A stretch of DNA of 64,000 nt from Bacillus sp. OxB-1 (GCF_000829195.1 NZ_AP013294.1:868001-932000), one strand, 5' to 3'. Positions 8,811 to 17,422 are shown, numbered from the stretch's first letter. Translations and numbers: made by a program. Notes: generated by a model not told the origin, from the sequence alone.

Positions 8811-10215
8811 TTTGTATCAACACTACCTTCGTCTGATTATTTAAAGGGAACATCTTACCCGGATTGAGTATATTATTGGGGTCCCATGCTTTTTTTATTT
8901 TCTCCATTAAATCCAAAGTAAAGCCTAATTCAGTTCTCATATACGGGGCTTTCAAAATACCAATGCCATGTTCACCCGATAAGGTTCCACCTAGATCAAT
9001 AGCACTTTGAAAAATTTCCCCAATTGCCAACTCGACTTTTTTCATTTCCTCAATATCTCTTTTATCCGTAATAATATTAGGATGAAGATTTCCGTCGCCG
9101 GCATGGCCAAAAACAACCAAATTTAAATTATATTTCTCTCGTATGAGATGTAGTTTTTGTATCATTTCTGGAATCTTGCTCCTTGGTACAGTTGCATCCT
9201 CTGAAATCTTTGTTGGACCTAACTGTGTAATTGCCGGTGATACCATTTTTCTAGCTTTCCAAATGTTCAATCTCTCTTCTTCAGAATTCGCTACCTTTAC
9301 TTTAGCCCCAGTAAATTTTTTGCATATAGTTGTACATTGAATGATTTCTTCATTCACGGCTGTCTCATGACCGTCCAATTCAATGATGACAATCGCTTCT
9401 GCGTCAATAGGTAATCCCGAGGGTCGATAATGTTCTACCGCTTCAATACAATATTTATCCATAAGTTCCATAGCAGCAGGCAATACGCCGGCAGAGAGGA
9501 TGTCGGTTATAGCTTTCCCAGAATCCACTACACTTTCAAAGGATGCAAGCAAGGTTCTTTTATACAAAGGTTTTGGAATTAACCGCAATGTGATTTCCGT
9601 TACTACCCCCAGCAACCCCTCTGACCCTACTATGAGCCTCGTTAAGTCAAAACCGGTTACATTTTTCACGGTTTTTCCTCCTGTTCGAACAATCTCTCCT
9701 GTAGGAGTAACCAACTCTAGCCCAATGACGTACTCTTTAGTTGTTCCATATTTCAAACCTTTAGGCCCGCTCGAGTTTTCAAGAATATTTCCGCCGATAG
9801 TTGAAACATTTGAGCTACTAGGGTCTGGTGGATAAAATAATCCCACACTTTCCGCTTTCTCATGAATCGTTGATGTAATCACACTCGGTGTCACAATAGC
9901 AATCATATTTTCTTTATCTATCGTCAATGATTTTGGATACTGTGACATATCCAAGACAATCCCTCCTAAAGTCGGAAGAGGACCTCCACTCAGGGAAGTG
10001 GCTGCCCCTCGAGGATAAACGGGAATTTTGTATTGGTTAGCGAGCAGAATAACTTTCCTAATCTCCTCTTTTGATTGAGGTTGCAACACTAAATCGGGCA
10101 TATACTCACCAAATGAAGCGTCGTAACTGAATGAAACTAAGTCCCTCTTTTTATTAAAAAGTCTTTCTTTCCCTACGATACTTTCAATCTCATTAACTAT
10201 TTGGTCATTCAACAT
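8803..10215 (-). CDS. glcD: FAD-linked 2-hydroxyacid oxidase GlcD-like
   Basis: 470 residues, typical for GlcD and D-lactate dehydrogenases of the FAD-binding-4 family. The FAD domain shows YPRGAATSLSGG and the segment STIGGNILENSSGPKGLKYG; the C-terminal domain holds the conserved FGHAGDGNLHPN and GTLSGEHGIG motifs that bind metal and substrate. It oxidises a 2-hydroxyacid to a 2-ketoacid. The ATG is preceded by a GGAGG site. Expression is probably set by the divergent GntR-type regulator through the sites at 10234-10244 and 10304-10314. Confidence 0.92.
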   Translation of the reverse strand: MLNDQIVNEIESIVGKERLFNKKRDLVSFSYDASFGEYMPDLVLQPQSKEEIRKVILLANQYKIPVYPRGAATSLSGGPLPTLGGIVLDMSQYPKSLTIDKENMIAIVTPSVITSTIHEKAESVGLFYPPDPSSSNVSTIGGNILENSSGPKGLKYGTTKEYVIGLELVTPTGEIVRTGGKTVKNVTGFDLTRLIVGSEGLLGVVTEITLRLIPKPLYKRTLLASFESVVDSGKAITDILSAGVLPAAMELMDKYCIEAVEHYRPSGLPIDAEAIVIIELDGHETAVNEEIIQCTTICKKFTGAKVKVANSEEERLNIWKARKMVSPAITQLGPTKISEDATVPRSKIPEMIQKLHLIREKYNLNLVVFGHAGDGNLHPNIITDKRDIEEMKKVELAIGEIFQSAIDLGGTLSGEHGIGILKAPYMRTELGFTLDLMEKIKKAWDPNNILNPGKMFPLNNQTKVVLIQND

Positions 10216-10233
10216 AAGAAAACCTCCAGAAAG

Positions 10234-10314
10234 TTGTATTACAAGTCTACTATAAATCTATTTTATTTCAATGAAAAGATTAATAACTCAAACTTTAGTA
10301 TACTTGTATTACAA
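10234..10314. promoter_or_regulatory. two identical FadR-type operators around the glcD promoter
   Basis: The same 11-mer, TTGTATTACAA, occurs at 10234-10244 and 10304-10314, a spacing of 70 bp. It is palindromic and fits the published FadR-subfamily consensus t.GTa.tAC.a exactly. A plausible minus-strand promoter (-35 TTTTCA, 17 bases, -10 TATAGT) lies between them, with the first site immediately downstream of the -10 box. The divergent GntR/FCD regulator is the obvious ligand (inference). Confidence 0.65.
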
Positions 10315-10602
10315 TATGACCTCCTTCATTTAGGCTTTCTATCCATACAAAAAAGCCTCACCTTGTATAGTGCAGTTTGCGACTACACACTTAAGGAGAG
10401 GACTCTCATAAATTAAAAAAACTATATATCTAGCGACATTGAAAAGGATTAAAACAGAGTTTAAAAGACCTTACAAAAAAGCACCAAGAGAGGTGAGATA
10501 GGGGGTTGTAATCAATTTTAAAATACTAAAAGACACAGAACAAAAATTATCCCTTACATGCCTCGATTTAATAATTAATTTAATCCCGGGAAAATGGACT
10601 TT

Positions 10603-10631
10603 TTAATACAGCATTAACATTGTGATATAAT
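10603..10631 (+). promoter_or_regulatory. probable promoter of the GntR-type regulator
   Basis: A perfect -10 box TATAAT at 10626-10631 lies 35 bases before the ATG at 10667. The -35 region TTAATA (10603-10608) is a weak match at 17-base spacing. The rest of the gap from 10315 to 10602 is AT-rich and shows no gene that I can support. Confidence 0.5.
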
Positions 10632-10666
10632 AAAAAATGAAAGGTTATAATAAAGGAGAATCCATT

Positions 10667-11386
10667 ATGATTGTCAGGAAACGTATATCAGATCAAATTA
10701 TTGAACAAATAACAAATAAAATAAGCTCTGGTGAGTTTCCAATAGACTCAAAACTTCCTTCAGAAAATGAACTGGCAAAAATGTTTAACGTAAGTCGCGT
10801 CCCTATCCGTGAAGCTTTGAGTGCCCTGTCTTCTCACGGTATTATAGAATCTGTGCACGGCGGTGGAAATTGGGTTCGACCAAAGCCTTTTGATAAGCTA
10901 ATAGATCAGCCATTAATTGATATAATCTCATACCAACAAATAATGGACTTGCTGGAAACGAGGATTATCCTTGAAACAAAGGCTGCTGGATTAGCAGCAC
11001 AACGACACGATGAGAATGATCTAAAAAAAATGTACCATGCACAAGAAATTTTCTTTAAAGAGATAGACCAACCAAATAAAGTTCATGACGAAACAGATTT
11101 CCTCTTCCATCAAGCAATTGTGTACTCCACAAAAAATGAAGTTCTAATTCGGACTTTAGAAAACTTATCAGATATTTACAATAGAGCACTTAAAGTTTCT
11201 CTAACTATAAATATTAAAATAAAAGGTAAGAAGAAACAAGTTTACGAAGAACATCAAGCAATTTTAAAAGCTATCTCTCTTAGAAACGCCGAGGAAGCAG
11301 AAGCTGCAATGCTTAAACATCTTTCAAATAGCCTAGAAAAGCTTAAAGCTAGGCGAGATGAATTCAATGAAATTATTGTTGACTAA
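10667..11386 (+). CDS. GntR-family regulator, FadR/FCD subfamily
   Basis: 239 residues from the ATG at 10667, which has an AAAGGAG site; an in-frame ATG 30 bases upstream lacks one. The N-terminal winged helix (residues about 5-70: SKLPSENELAKMFNVSRVPIREALSAL) is a textbook GntR domain. The all-helical C-terminal FCD domain carries the usual metal-binding pattern, with ETDFLFHQAI and HLSNSLEKL. It is divergent from glcD and probably represses glcDF until a hydroxyacid or related ligand binds. Confidence 0.92.
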   Translation: MIVRKRISDQIIEQITNKISSGEFPIDSKLPSENELAKMFNVSRVPIREALSALSSHGIIESVHGGGNWVRPKPFDKLIDQPLIDIISYQQIMDLLETRIILETKAAGLAAQRHDENDLKKMYHAQEIFFKEIDQPNKVHDETDFLFHQAIVYSTKNEVLIRTLENLSDIYNRALKVSLTINIKIKGKKKQVYEEHQAILKAISLRNAEEAEAAMLKHLSNSLEKLKARRDEFNEIIVD

Positions 11387-11423
11387 TAAGTTATTTGCTA
11401 ATTGAAAGTCTCCAGCTAATCAC

Positions 11424-11455
11424 AACGCAACCGGCGGCGCAACCCCGGTTGCGTT
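11424..11455. terminator. bidirectional terminator
   Basis: A GC-rich perfect 11-bp stem (AACGCAACCGG / CCGGTTGCGTT) sits between the convergent regulator and methyltransferase genes; T-rich sequence follows on the plus strand. Confidence 0.8.
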
Positions 11456-12065
11456 ATTCTGTTTTTTCTTTGCGATAAACTAGGAACCGCTCGTTTTCAT
11501 CTTTCTCAAATAAGCCAGGGACCGGAACTTCCTTGGCCAATCGGAAGGCCGTCCGCATTTCCAAAAACTCAATATACTCCTCCGTCGGATAATAAAGAAT
11601 AATGTCAGCTTCGCGGTTATGTGTCGCTAGCAAAATACGGCCTACCACTGTCATGAAAACCGGCGCGGAAAAAGGATTGAAGAAATAAAACCGATTTTGT
11701 CCCGGCTGAATCGCATATTCTTCAGCCCGGCAACATTCAAACTGGGCCAGTGCAGGATCGCGACGGCTCCCTTTCGCTTCGAACTTGGCCTTATTTTCCA
11801 GCGCCTCCTGATAAAGCTGCCCGTTCATTTCAACGCCGACAACGGCTGCCCGAAACCGGTTCGCGATATAAAAAGCGAGACGCCCCTTGCCACTTCCAAA
11901 ATCGACAACCTCATCTTCCCGGCTTAACTCATATTCCTCGAACAATGCCTCCAGCGCCTGATAAGGAGTCGCTTCGTACCGGTTATAATGAGATGACTGT
12001 GTCAGCCATTCCCCCATCCCTGATGTTTGGATCCCCAACATTCGATCGTACTCTTTATCATCCAT
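11454..12065 (-). CDS. class I SAM-dependent methyltransferase
   Basis: 203 residues. The SAM-binding motif I is clear (VVDFGSGKGRLAFYIA, about residues 53-68), followed by the acidic strand VVGVEMN. The rest includes FYFFNPFSAPVF, where motif IV would lie. The substrate cannot be told; small Bacillales proteins of this type are mostly uncharacterised. It stands alone between the convergent GntR gene and the divergent permease, and its stop codon falls in the shared terminator stem. Confidence 0.82.
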   Translation of the reverse strand: MDDKEYDRMLGIQTSGMGEWLTQSSHYNRYEATPYQALEALFEEYELSREDEVVDFGSGKGRLAFYIANRFRAAVVGVEMNGQLYQEALENKAKFEAKGSRRDPALAQFECCRAEEYAIQPGQNRFYFFNPFSAPVFMTVVGRILLATHNREADIILYYPTEEYIEFLEMRTAFRLAKEVPVPGLFEKDENERFLVYRKEKTE

Positions 12066-12125
12066 CGTAGCGACCCGCCTCTCCTAGCTAAATTTCCAGT
12101 AGTAGTTCTATTCTATCTAACTTCA

Positions 12126-12154
12126 TTCAACCCTTTTGTTTCTTATGTTATAAT
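12126..12154 (+). promoter_or_regulatory. possible promoter of the permease gene
   Basis: A perfect TATAAT at 12149-12154 stands 78 bases before the start codon; the -35 (TTCAAC, 17-base spacer) is poor. I looked for a purine riboswitch in this leader and did not see one. Confidence 0.4.
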
Positions 12155-12231
12155 AGTCCGACAGTTCAGCGAGTTTTTTTCGACATTTTTCTATAGGAAT
12201 ACGGTTGGTTGCTTCAGAAAGGATCGATTGG

Positions 12232-13527
12232 ATGGAGTCAAATCAATTAAAATGGTCAGTTACCGGGCTAGCCGGGTTTCAATGGTTGTTCTTCATGTTT
12301 GCCAATACCGTCGTCATCCCGATTTCGGTCGGTGGCGCTTTCGGATTGGAACAAGTCGAGATTGTTTCCGCCATCCAACGTTCTTTCATTGTCACGGGGA
12401 TTGCGTGCCTGCTCCAAGGGTTTGCGGGGCATCGCTTGGCGCTGATGGAAGGCCAATCCGGACTGTGGTGGGGGGTCATTCTCAGTTTGGCTGCTACGGC
12501 AAGCACGTTAAACCTCGATTTAATGACCGTCGGGGGAAGTATTGCCGTCGGTATCCTCATTTCCGGCGTGCTCGTCATGGTGTTGGGCTTACTCGGCATG
12601 GGGGAAGTCTTGAAAAAGTGGTTCACCCCGATTGTCATGTTCGTCTTCCTGCTTTTATTGGCCAATCAACTCATCACCATTTTTCTAAAAGGGATGGTCG
12701 GCCTGAATACGGGCGATGCCATCGATTTGAAGATGGCCGGCTTTTCATTTCTACTGGCCGCGTTGACAATTTTCATTCATGTGAGGGGGAAAGGGATCGT
12801 CAGCAGTTTGAATTTGCTGATCGGAATGACGGTCGGTTGGATCGGGACCATCCTGTTATTTCCGGGGGAAGCTGCGGAGACGATTCGAACGACCCCTTTC
12901 CTCAATTGGTTTCCGTGGGGGCCCCCGTCACTGGAATGGGGGATTGTACTTACCGTAGTCATCACGGGCCTGCTGAATACGACAAACACCGTAGCCACGC
13001 TAAAAGGGGCGGAGGATATCTTTGAGAAGGAGACGACGCCATCACAATACAAGCGCTCCTTTTTCATCACCGGGTTATTGACGTCTGTCTCGGGGATGCT
13101 CGGCCTCGTGCCGTACGCGCCGTATGCGTCGTCATTGGGATTCTTGCAGTCCACCGGGATCAAGGAACGGGCTCCGTTCGTCGTCGGCTCCGGATTATTC
13201 ATCATTCTCGGGCTGGTGTCGCCTTTAAGCGCATTCTTCTCAACCATCCCGCATAGCGTCGGGAACACGGTGCTATTTGTCGCCTACTTGCAATTGTTCC
13301 GCTCCGCCCTCCGCAATATCGAGGGGCTGACATTCGAACCGAAAACCGTTTATCGCGTGGCCTTGCCGGCATTGATGGGGCTCTCCATCATGACGCTGCC
13401 CGCCAGCGTCTTCTCCACGATGCCCGAACTGATTCAACCTCTCGTATCGAACGGATTATTGATGGGCATATTGGCCGCCTTGCTGATGGAAATGATCTAT
13501 TGGATCGGGGTGCAAATGAATCATTAG
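12232..13527 (+). CDS. NCS2-family purine/xanthine permease
   Basis: 431 residues from the ATG at 12232 (AAAGGA site); the frame is open from a TTG at 12205 but without a good ribosome site. About 12 membrane segments. The NCS2 substrate region is recognisable (HRLALMEGQSGLWWG in the N-terminal half, GLLNTTNTVATLKGAED near residue 255, VPYAPYASSLGF near 290). It probably moves xanthine, uracil or another purine across the membrane with protons; it resembles the YwdJ-type branch rather than PbuX or PyrP. Monocistronic. Confidence 0.88.
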   Translation: MESNQLKWSVTGLAGFQWLFFMFANTVVIPISVGGAFGLEQVEIVSAIQRSFIVTGIACLLQGFAGHRLALMEGQSGLWWGVILSLAATASTLNLDLMTVGGSIAVGILISGVLVMVLGLLGMGEVLKKWFTPIVMFVFLLLLANQLITIFLKGMVGLNTGDAIDLKMAGFSFLLAALTIFIHVRGKGIVSSLNLLIGMTVGWIGTILLFPGEAAETIRTTPFLNWFPWGPPSLEWGIVLTVVITGLLNTTNTVATLKGAEDIFEKETTPSQYKRSFFITGLLTSVSGMLGLVPYAPYASSLGFLQSTGIKERAPFVVGSGLFIILGLVSPLSAFFSTIPHSVGNTVLFVAYLQLFRSALRNIEGLTFEPKTVYRVALPALMGLSIMTLPASVFSTMPELIQPLVSNGLLMGILAALLMEMIYWIGVQMNH

Positions 13528-13553
13528 GTTATATACCGGGGGCCTCAGTCCTA

Positions 13554-13581
13554 TTGCGGCTCTTTTTATTTGGAGCCGCAA
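13554..13581 (+). terminator. probable terminator of the permease gene
   Basis: A perfect 9-bp stem TTGCGGCTC / GAGCCGCAA with a T-rich loop, 27 bases after the stop. There is no clean T tail, so efficiency is uncertain. Confidence 0.55.
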
Positions 13582-13649
13582 CGATTCTCTTTCCTTCAAT
13601 TGGGTATTGTACAGTAAGCGACCTCTATCACGAGGATGGATACTGCGGG

Positions 13650-13867
13650 TTATGAGCACGGAATACGGTCTTATGAGCACGGGATGGCCGGTTATAAGCG
13701 TGAGCCTTGCGTTATGAGCGCGGTGGTAATAGTTATAAGCGCCGATCTCTCGTTATGAGCGCAGGCGGACCAGGTATAAGCGCCGATCCCTCGTTATGAG
13801 CGCGGACGGACCAGGTATAAGCGCCGATCCCTCGTTATGAGCGCAGGCGGACCAGGTATAAGCGCCG
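13650..13867. repeat. tandem array of 41-bp repeats built from 20-21-bp half-units
   Basis: Eleven half-units start near 13650, 13671, 13692, 13712, 13733, 13753, 13774, 13794, 13815, 13835 and 13856. Each has the core TTATRAGCRC or GTATAAGCGC. From 13692 on, ATAAG and ATGAG forms alternate, giving a 41-bp period that becomes almost exact in the last three copies (13774, 13815, 13856). The array fills most of the gap between the permease and the UbiB-like gene and ends 66 bases before that start codon. It is not a CRISPR: no unique spacers. Confidence 0.85.
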
Positions 13868-13932
13868 AAACCGTGGTAGGGGCGCGAATGAACTATTGCG
13901 TATACTGGCATTCCGATTTGGAGGGATTTTCA

Positions 13933-15606
13933 ATGTTACGGGATAAACTCAAACATACGAAACGCTATCAGGAGATCATCAATGCGTTTTTACGGAACGG
14001 TTTCAGTCATTTCCTGTTTCGGATCGGACTTACGGAGCGGGATACCCGGGCAGGGCAGGCTGATGATGAATTGGATATGAATATGCAAAATATCGGGATC
14101 AAGCTTCGATTAGCTTTACAGGAGTTGGGGCCGACTTTCATCAAGCTCGGGCAGATTGCGAGCACTCGGCGCGACCTGATATCTGTTGAAATTACGCAGG
14201 AGCTGGAGAAGTTGCAAGATCATGTGGAACCTTTCCCGTTCTCCGAGGTCCGAAGAATCATAGAAGCTGAGTTGGGAAATCCTTTGGAACTCCTTTTTGA
14301 CGATTTCAACGAAGTGCCTCTGGCGACTGCCTCGATTGGGCAAGTGCACCTCGCTTCCTTGCCGACGGGCGAGCCGCTTGCCGTCAAGGTGCAACGCCCC
14401 AATATTCAACCGACCATTGAGACTGATTTGGCGATTCTGGATGAATTGGCCGGGTTTTTGGAGGAAAATACAGAATGGGCCCAGCCCTATCGAATTCGCC
14501 AAATGATCCGCGAAGTGGCCCTTTCCTTGCGAAAGGAATTGGATTACACCACGGAAGGCCGGAACGGTGAGCGAATTGCCCAGCAGTTCATCGACGAACC
14601 CCATATTTATATTCCGAAGACGTATTGGGAAGCGACTTCACCGAAAGTGCTCGCCATGGAACGGATCGAGGGCATCAAAGTGACGCAAGTGGAACGACTG
14701 GAGGAGGAAGGGTATGATCGTAAAGTAATTGCCGAACGACTTGTCGATTCGATGTTCCATCAAGTGCTCGTCCATGGGTTCTATCATGGAGATCCGCATG
14801 CGGGAAATGTGTATGTCTTGCCCAACAATGTCATTTCATATATTGACTTCGGAATGGTCGGTCGGTTAGGAGAGGAAATGAAATACCATCTCGCCTCGTT
14901 GATCATCCACCTGCAAAAAGGGGATTCGAAAGGGATGATCAAGACCTTTTCGGATATGGAACTGCTATCCGATGAGACGGACTTGAAAGAGCTGGAGCGC
15001 GACTTGGACGACCTCCAATGGAATTACTATGAGAGATCTTTTGAACAATTGAATTTGGGCGAGGTGCTAGTGGAATTATTCTCTGTTGCCCGTCGCCATC
15101 AGATCCGCATCCCGTCTGAAATCACCCTTCTCGGAAAAGCGATCCTATCCTTGGAAAATATTTTAGCCACTCTGGATCCGGACTTCAATATGATGAAGGC
15201 GATTGAGCCATATGGGGAAAAATTGCTTTTGGAGCGATATAGCCCTTTGCGACTAGCCAGAAAATCATGGCACCAACTCATAGAAAATGCGGATGTCTTG
15301 CTTCACCTCCCGAAAGATGTGAAGAAAGCGACGCAGACAATCCAGCGCGGTAAACTGCAATTAAATATCAACGTCCAACAAGTGAAAATCATCTTGCGTC
15401 GCTTCGATCAAATTAGCAACCGACTATCGTTCAGTATCATTCTGCTCGCTTTCAGCATTCTCATGACAGGGCTGATAATAGGTTCGGCAATTGCCGGACA
15501 AAAGAATGTGATTTGGCGGATGCCTATCATCGAAGCGGGGTCCGTCATCGCAGCCCTGATGTTCTTCTATATGATCGTATCGATATTCCGTTCGGGCCGG
15601 ATGTAG
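13933..15606 (+). CDS. ABC1/UbiB-family atypical kinase
   Basis: 557 residues from the ATG at 13933, which follows a GGAGGG site; longer starts would run into the repeat array. UbiB marks: the KxGQ motif (FIKLGQIAS), an alanine-loop segment ATASIGQVHLA in place of the glycine-rich loop, the VAL-like lysine in PLAVKVQRP, the catalytic YHGDPHAGNV and the metal-binding IDFGM. Two C-terminal membrane helices (SIILLAFSILMTGLIIG, VIAALMFFYMIVSIF) anchor it. Family members act as ATPases or kinases in quinone and membrane-lipid homeostasis; here it stands alone, so its exact partner is unknown. Confidence 0.92.
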   Translation: MLRDKLKHTKRYQEIINAFLRNGFSHFLFRIGLTERDTRAGQADDELDMNMQNIGIKLRLALQELGPTFIKLGQIASTRRDLISVEITQELEKLQDHVEPFPFSEVRRIIEAELGNPLELLFDDFNEVPLATASIGQVHLASLPTGEPLAVKVQRPNIQPTIETDLAILDELAGFLEENTEWAQPYRIRQMIREVALSLRKELDYTTEGRNGERIAQQFIDEPHIYIPKTYWEATSPKVLAMERIEGIKVTQVERLEEEGYDRKVIAERLVDSMFHQVLVHGFYHGDPHAGNVYVLPNNVISYIDFGMVGRLGEEMKYHLASLIIHLQKGDSKGMIKTFSDMELLSDETDLKELERDLDDLQWNYYERSFEQLNLGEVLVELFSVARRHQIRIPSEITLLGKAILSLENILATLDPDFNMMKAIEPYGEKLLLERYSPLRLARKSWHQLIENADVLLHLPKDVKKATQTIQRGKLQLNINVQQVKIILRRFDQISNRLSFSIILLAFSILMTGLIIGSAIAGQKNVIWRMPIIEAGSVIAALMFFYMIVSIFRSGRM

Positions 15607-15628
15607 AGGGTCACGGATTTCACAGTTC

Positions 15629-15662
15629 AAAAAGGGACTGTCCACCCCGGACAGCCCCTTTT
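15629..15662. terminator. bidirectional terminator resembling the ends of the 210-bp repeat
   Basis: The stem is AAAAGGGACTGTCC with GGACAGCCCCTTTT, one wobble pair, and a 5-base loop, between convergent genes. The arms are nearly the same as the terminal inverted repeats of the element at 25407-25614, as if the interior had been lost. Confidence 0.8.
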
Positions 15663-15670
15663 CCCGATTC

Positions 15671-15961
15671 TCAATGAATGACAGCAACCATGCCTTGTTC
15701 GTCGTCGATCTGCAGTTGGATCCCCGCGGCAAATGGATCGATGTTCAGGTAATCTTTCAGCCAAGATCGCAGTGCTTCGATCAGATGATACGTCTGCAAA
15801 TTCTGCTTTGATCCGTTTGTAAATGCCTCGGCATGATAGCCATTCACGTCATCATAGAGCAGTTCCACTTCGACGTCCTCGGGCTCCACTCGCTCTTTCC
15901 GTGACACCAAAACACATAAGGCATTGATGATATCCTGTTCCGGAATGATCAGCTTCTCCAT
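15671..15961 (-). CDS. DUF2653 (YxcD-like) small protein
   Basis: 96 residues, soluble, acidic. The sequence fits the Bacillus YxcD/DUF2653 family (EPEDVEVELLYDDVNGYHAEA, roughly residues 26-46), whose function is unknown. The start overlaps the upstream membrane-protein gene by 13 bases, so the two are made together. Confidence 0.75.
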   Translation of the reverse strand: MEKLIIPEQDIINALCVLVSRKERVEPEDVEVELLYDDVNGYHAEAFTNGSKQNLQTYHLIEALRSWLKDYLNIDPFAAGIQLQIDDEQGMVAVIH

Positions 15962-16386
15962 GGATTGACATCTTCTTTCTTCTTTTTCTCTTTCAATAAA
16001 GCAAACACTTTACGGATCAGGAAAATTAAAAAGAAAATGGCCAGCATATTGATGGCAAACCCTAAAATGGAGCCGAGCATGCCCATGTTGGCAAACAGGC
16101 TTCCGAACAACAGACCTGCAAGGCCGCCTATGAATAACCCTTTCATCAAGCCGCCCGAGAAGAATCCGCCTTTCGCGTTCGGTGTATTCGCAGCCTTATT
16201 CGGGACGACCGAATCCTCTTTCTTCTCCGCCTTTGATGGCGCCGGTTTGCTAGGAGCATTAAAGCTTTTCTTGCCGGATTTATAGGATTTCGCCTCGGCA
16301 GTAATCGTATGGTCTTGGAAAAGGAAGTTTCCCGCAGGGGATAGAATTAAAGTGGCAGCAAGTAACGCAACGATGAGTTTTTTCAA
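15949..16386 (-). CDS. secreted or membrane protein with glycine-rich C-terminal helix, partner of DUF2653 gene
   Basis: 145 residues from the TTG at 16386. An ATG at 16401 is in frame, but the GGAGG ribosome site lies inside its first codons, so TTG with 8-base spacing is preferred. N-terminal signal peptide (KKLIVALLAATLILSP, likely cut after AEA), a Lys/Pro/Ala-rich linker, then two hydrophobic stretches (GLFIGGLAGLLFGSLF and FAINMLAIFFLIFLI) and a basic end. This layout recalls Tim44-like small membrane proteins. No function assigned. Confidence 0.7.
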   Translation of the reverse strand: MKKLIVALLAATLILSPAGNFLFQDHTITAEAKSYKSGKKSFNAPSKPAPSKAEKKEDSVVPNKAANTPNAKGGFFSGGLMKGLFIGGLAGLLFGSLFANMGMLGSILGFAINMLAIFFLIFLIRKVFALLKEKKKKEDVNPWRS

Positions 16387-16471
16387 TTTCAAGTCCTCCA
16401 TTGTATTTGAATTTGCTTCATTAGTAAATAGAAACTCCTACTCTAATCATATTCGATTTTCAATGAAAATA

Positions 16472-16499
16472 AAATAAAGAAAGACGCTTTTCTTTATTT
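16472..16499 (-). terminator. terminator of the LysR gene
   Basis: A 10-bp stem AAATAAAGAA / TTCTTTATTT followed on the minus strand by a long T-rich stretch, 36 bases after the LysR stop. Confidence 0.65.
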
Positions 16500-16534
16500 T
16501 TCTTATTCCATTTCTCACTTTATTCATGAGAGAT

Positions 16535-17422
16535 TCATTTTTTACTTTCAATCATCTGGACGAATCTCGTCGAGGCGGAAGAAAGGGGGACCGACTTCAT
16601 GTAACAGACTCCGATATGGCGTTTTGGTATCTCTTCGACCAGTTCCACTTTATGGACGAGGCCCTGGTTCAGATAATCCATTGAAAACTCTTTCGTCACA
16701 CAGGCGATTCCCAGATTGATTTTCGCAAATTCCAGTAATAGATCATGGGAGCCCAGTTCGAATTCGGGGGAGATTTTAATGCCCTTGGAAAGGATGAAGT
16801 CTTCCACGTATTGACGGGAGTTCGATTTGGACTCCAAAAAGATCAAAGGCAACTTCACCAGTTCAGCAAAATCGACAGGTTTCGATAAAATCCTTCTATA
16901 CTTGTCCCCATAGACGAACGTATCCTGTATTTCGATGCGAGGTCCGAACTCCAACGTGGGATCGTCAATCGGGAAATTGCAAATGCCAAGGTCGACTTCT
17001 CCTGATTTCAAATAGGCGATAATTTCGACAGTCGTTCCATTGACGATTTTGAATTTGATATGCGGATATTTCGTATGGAATGCCTCAAGATAGGGGAGGA
17101 GAAAATATCTGGAGATCGTATCGCCTACACCGATTTTCAGCTCTCCCGCCACGAGGGTTTTAATTTCCAAAAGTTTCTTTTCACCTGTATCGAGTAAGTT
17201 GAGGGCAGAATTGGCGTATTCAAACAGCAGGCTGCCTTCGCTAGTCAATGTCGCCCCTTTGGGTGTCCGGTTGAAAAGGCGGGTGTCCAATTCCCGCTCG
17301 AGCTGCATGATGGACTGACTGACGGCAGGTTGCGTCATGGATAGATCGATGGCTGCCTTTGAGAAACTTTCACTTTTTGCGACAATGCAAAAGACACGGT
17401 ACAAATCCAATTTGCTTACCAT
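16535..17422 (-). CDS. LysR-family transcriptional regulator
   Basis: 295 residues from the ATG at 17422, chosen for its GGGGAG site; an in-frame start 21 bases upstream lacks one. The N-terminal helix-turn-helix is canonical (SFSKAAIDLSMTQPAVSQSI, about residues 17-36), followed by the periplasmic-binding-protein-like effector domain (GELKIGVGDTISRYFLLPYL). It resembles CysL/YwfK-type regulators. It is divergent from the CofE-like gene 118 bases away, which it probably regulates (inference). Confidence 0.9.
   Translation of the reverse strand: MVSKLDLYRVFCIVAKSESFSKAAIDLSMTQPAVSQSIMQLERELDTRLFNRTPKGATLTSEGSLLFEYANSALNLLDTGEKKLLEIKTLVAGELKIGVGDTISRYFLLPYLEAFHTKYPHIKFKIVNGTTVEIIAYLKSGEVDLGICNFPIDDPTLEFGPRIEIQDTFVYGDKYRRILSKPVDFAELVKLPLIFLESKSNSRQYVEDFILSKGIKISPEFELGSHDLLLEFAKINLGIACVTKEFSMDYLNQGLVHKVELVEEIPKRHIGVCYMKSVPLSSASTRFVQMIESKK

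Noticed and set aside
10637..10666. upstream ATG of the GntR gene
   Set aside because: It lies 5 bases behind the -10 box and has no ribosome site; the ATG at 10667 has AAAGGAG.
12066..12231. purine riboswitch before the NCS2 permease
   Set aside because: The expected paired loops and core bases were not found in the leader.
12027..13025. 332-codon plus-strand frame over the permease gene
   Set aside because: It is rich in Arg, His and Cys, lacks any domain pattern and overlaps the clear NCS2 permease in another frame.
13650..13867. CRISPR-like array
   Set aside because: The repeated units are contiguous with no unique spacers and no cas genes are near.
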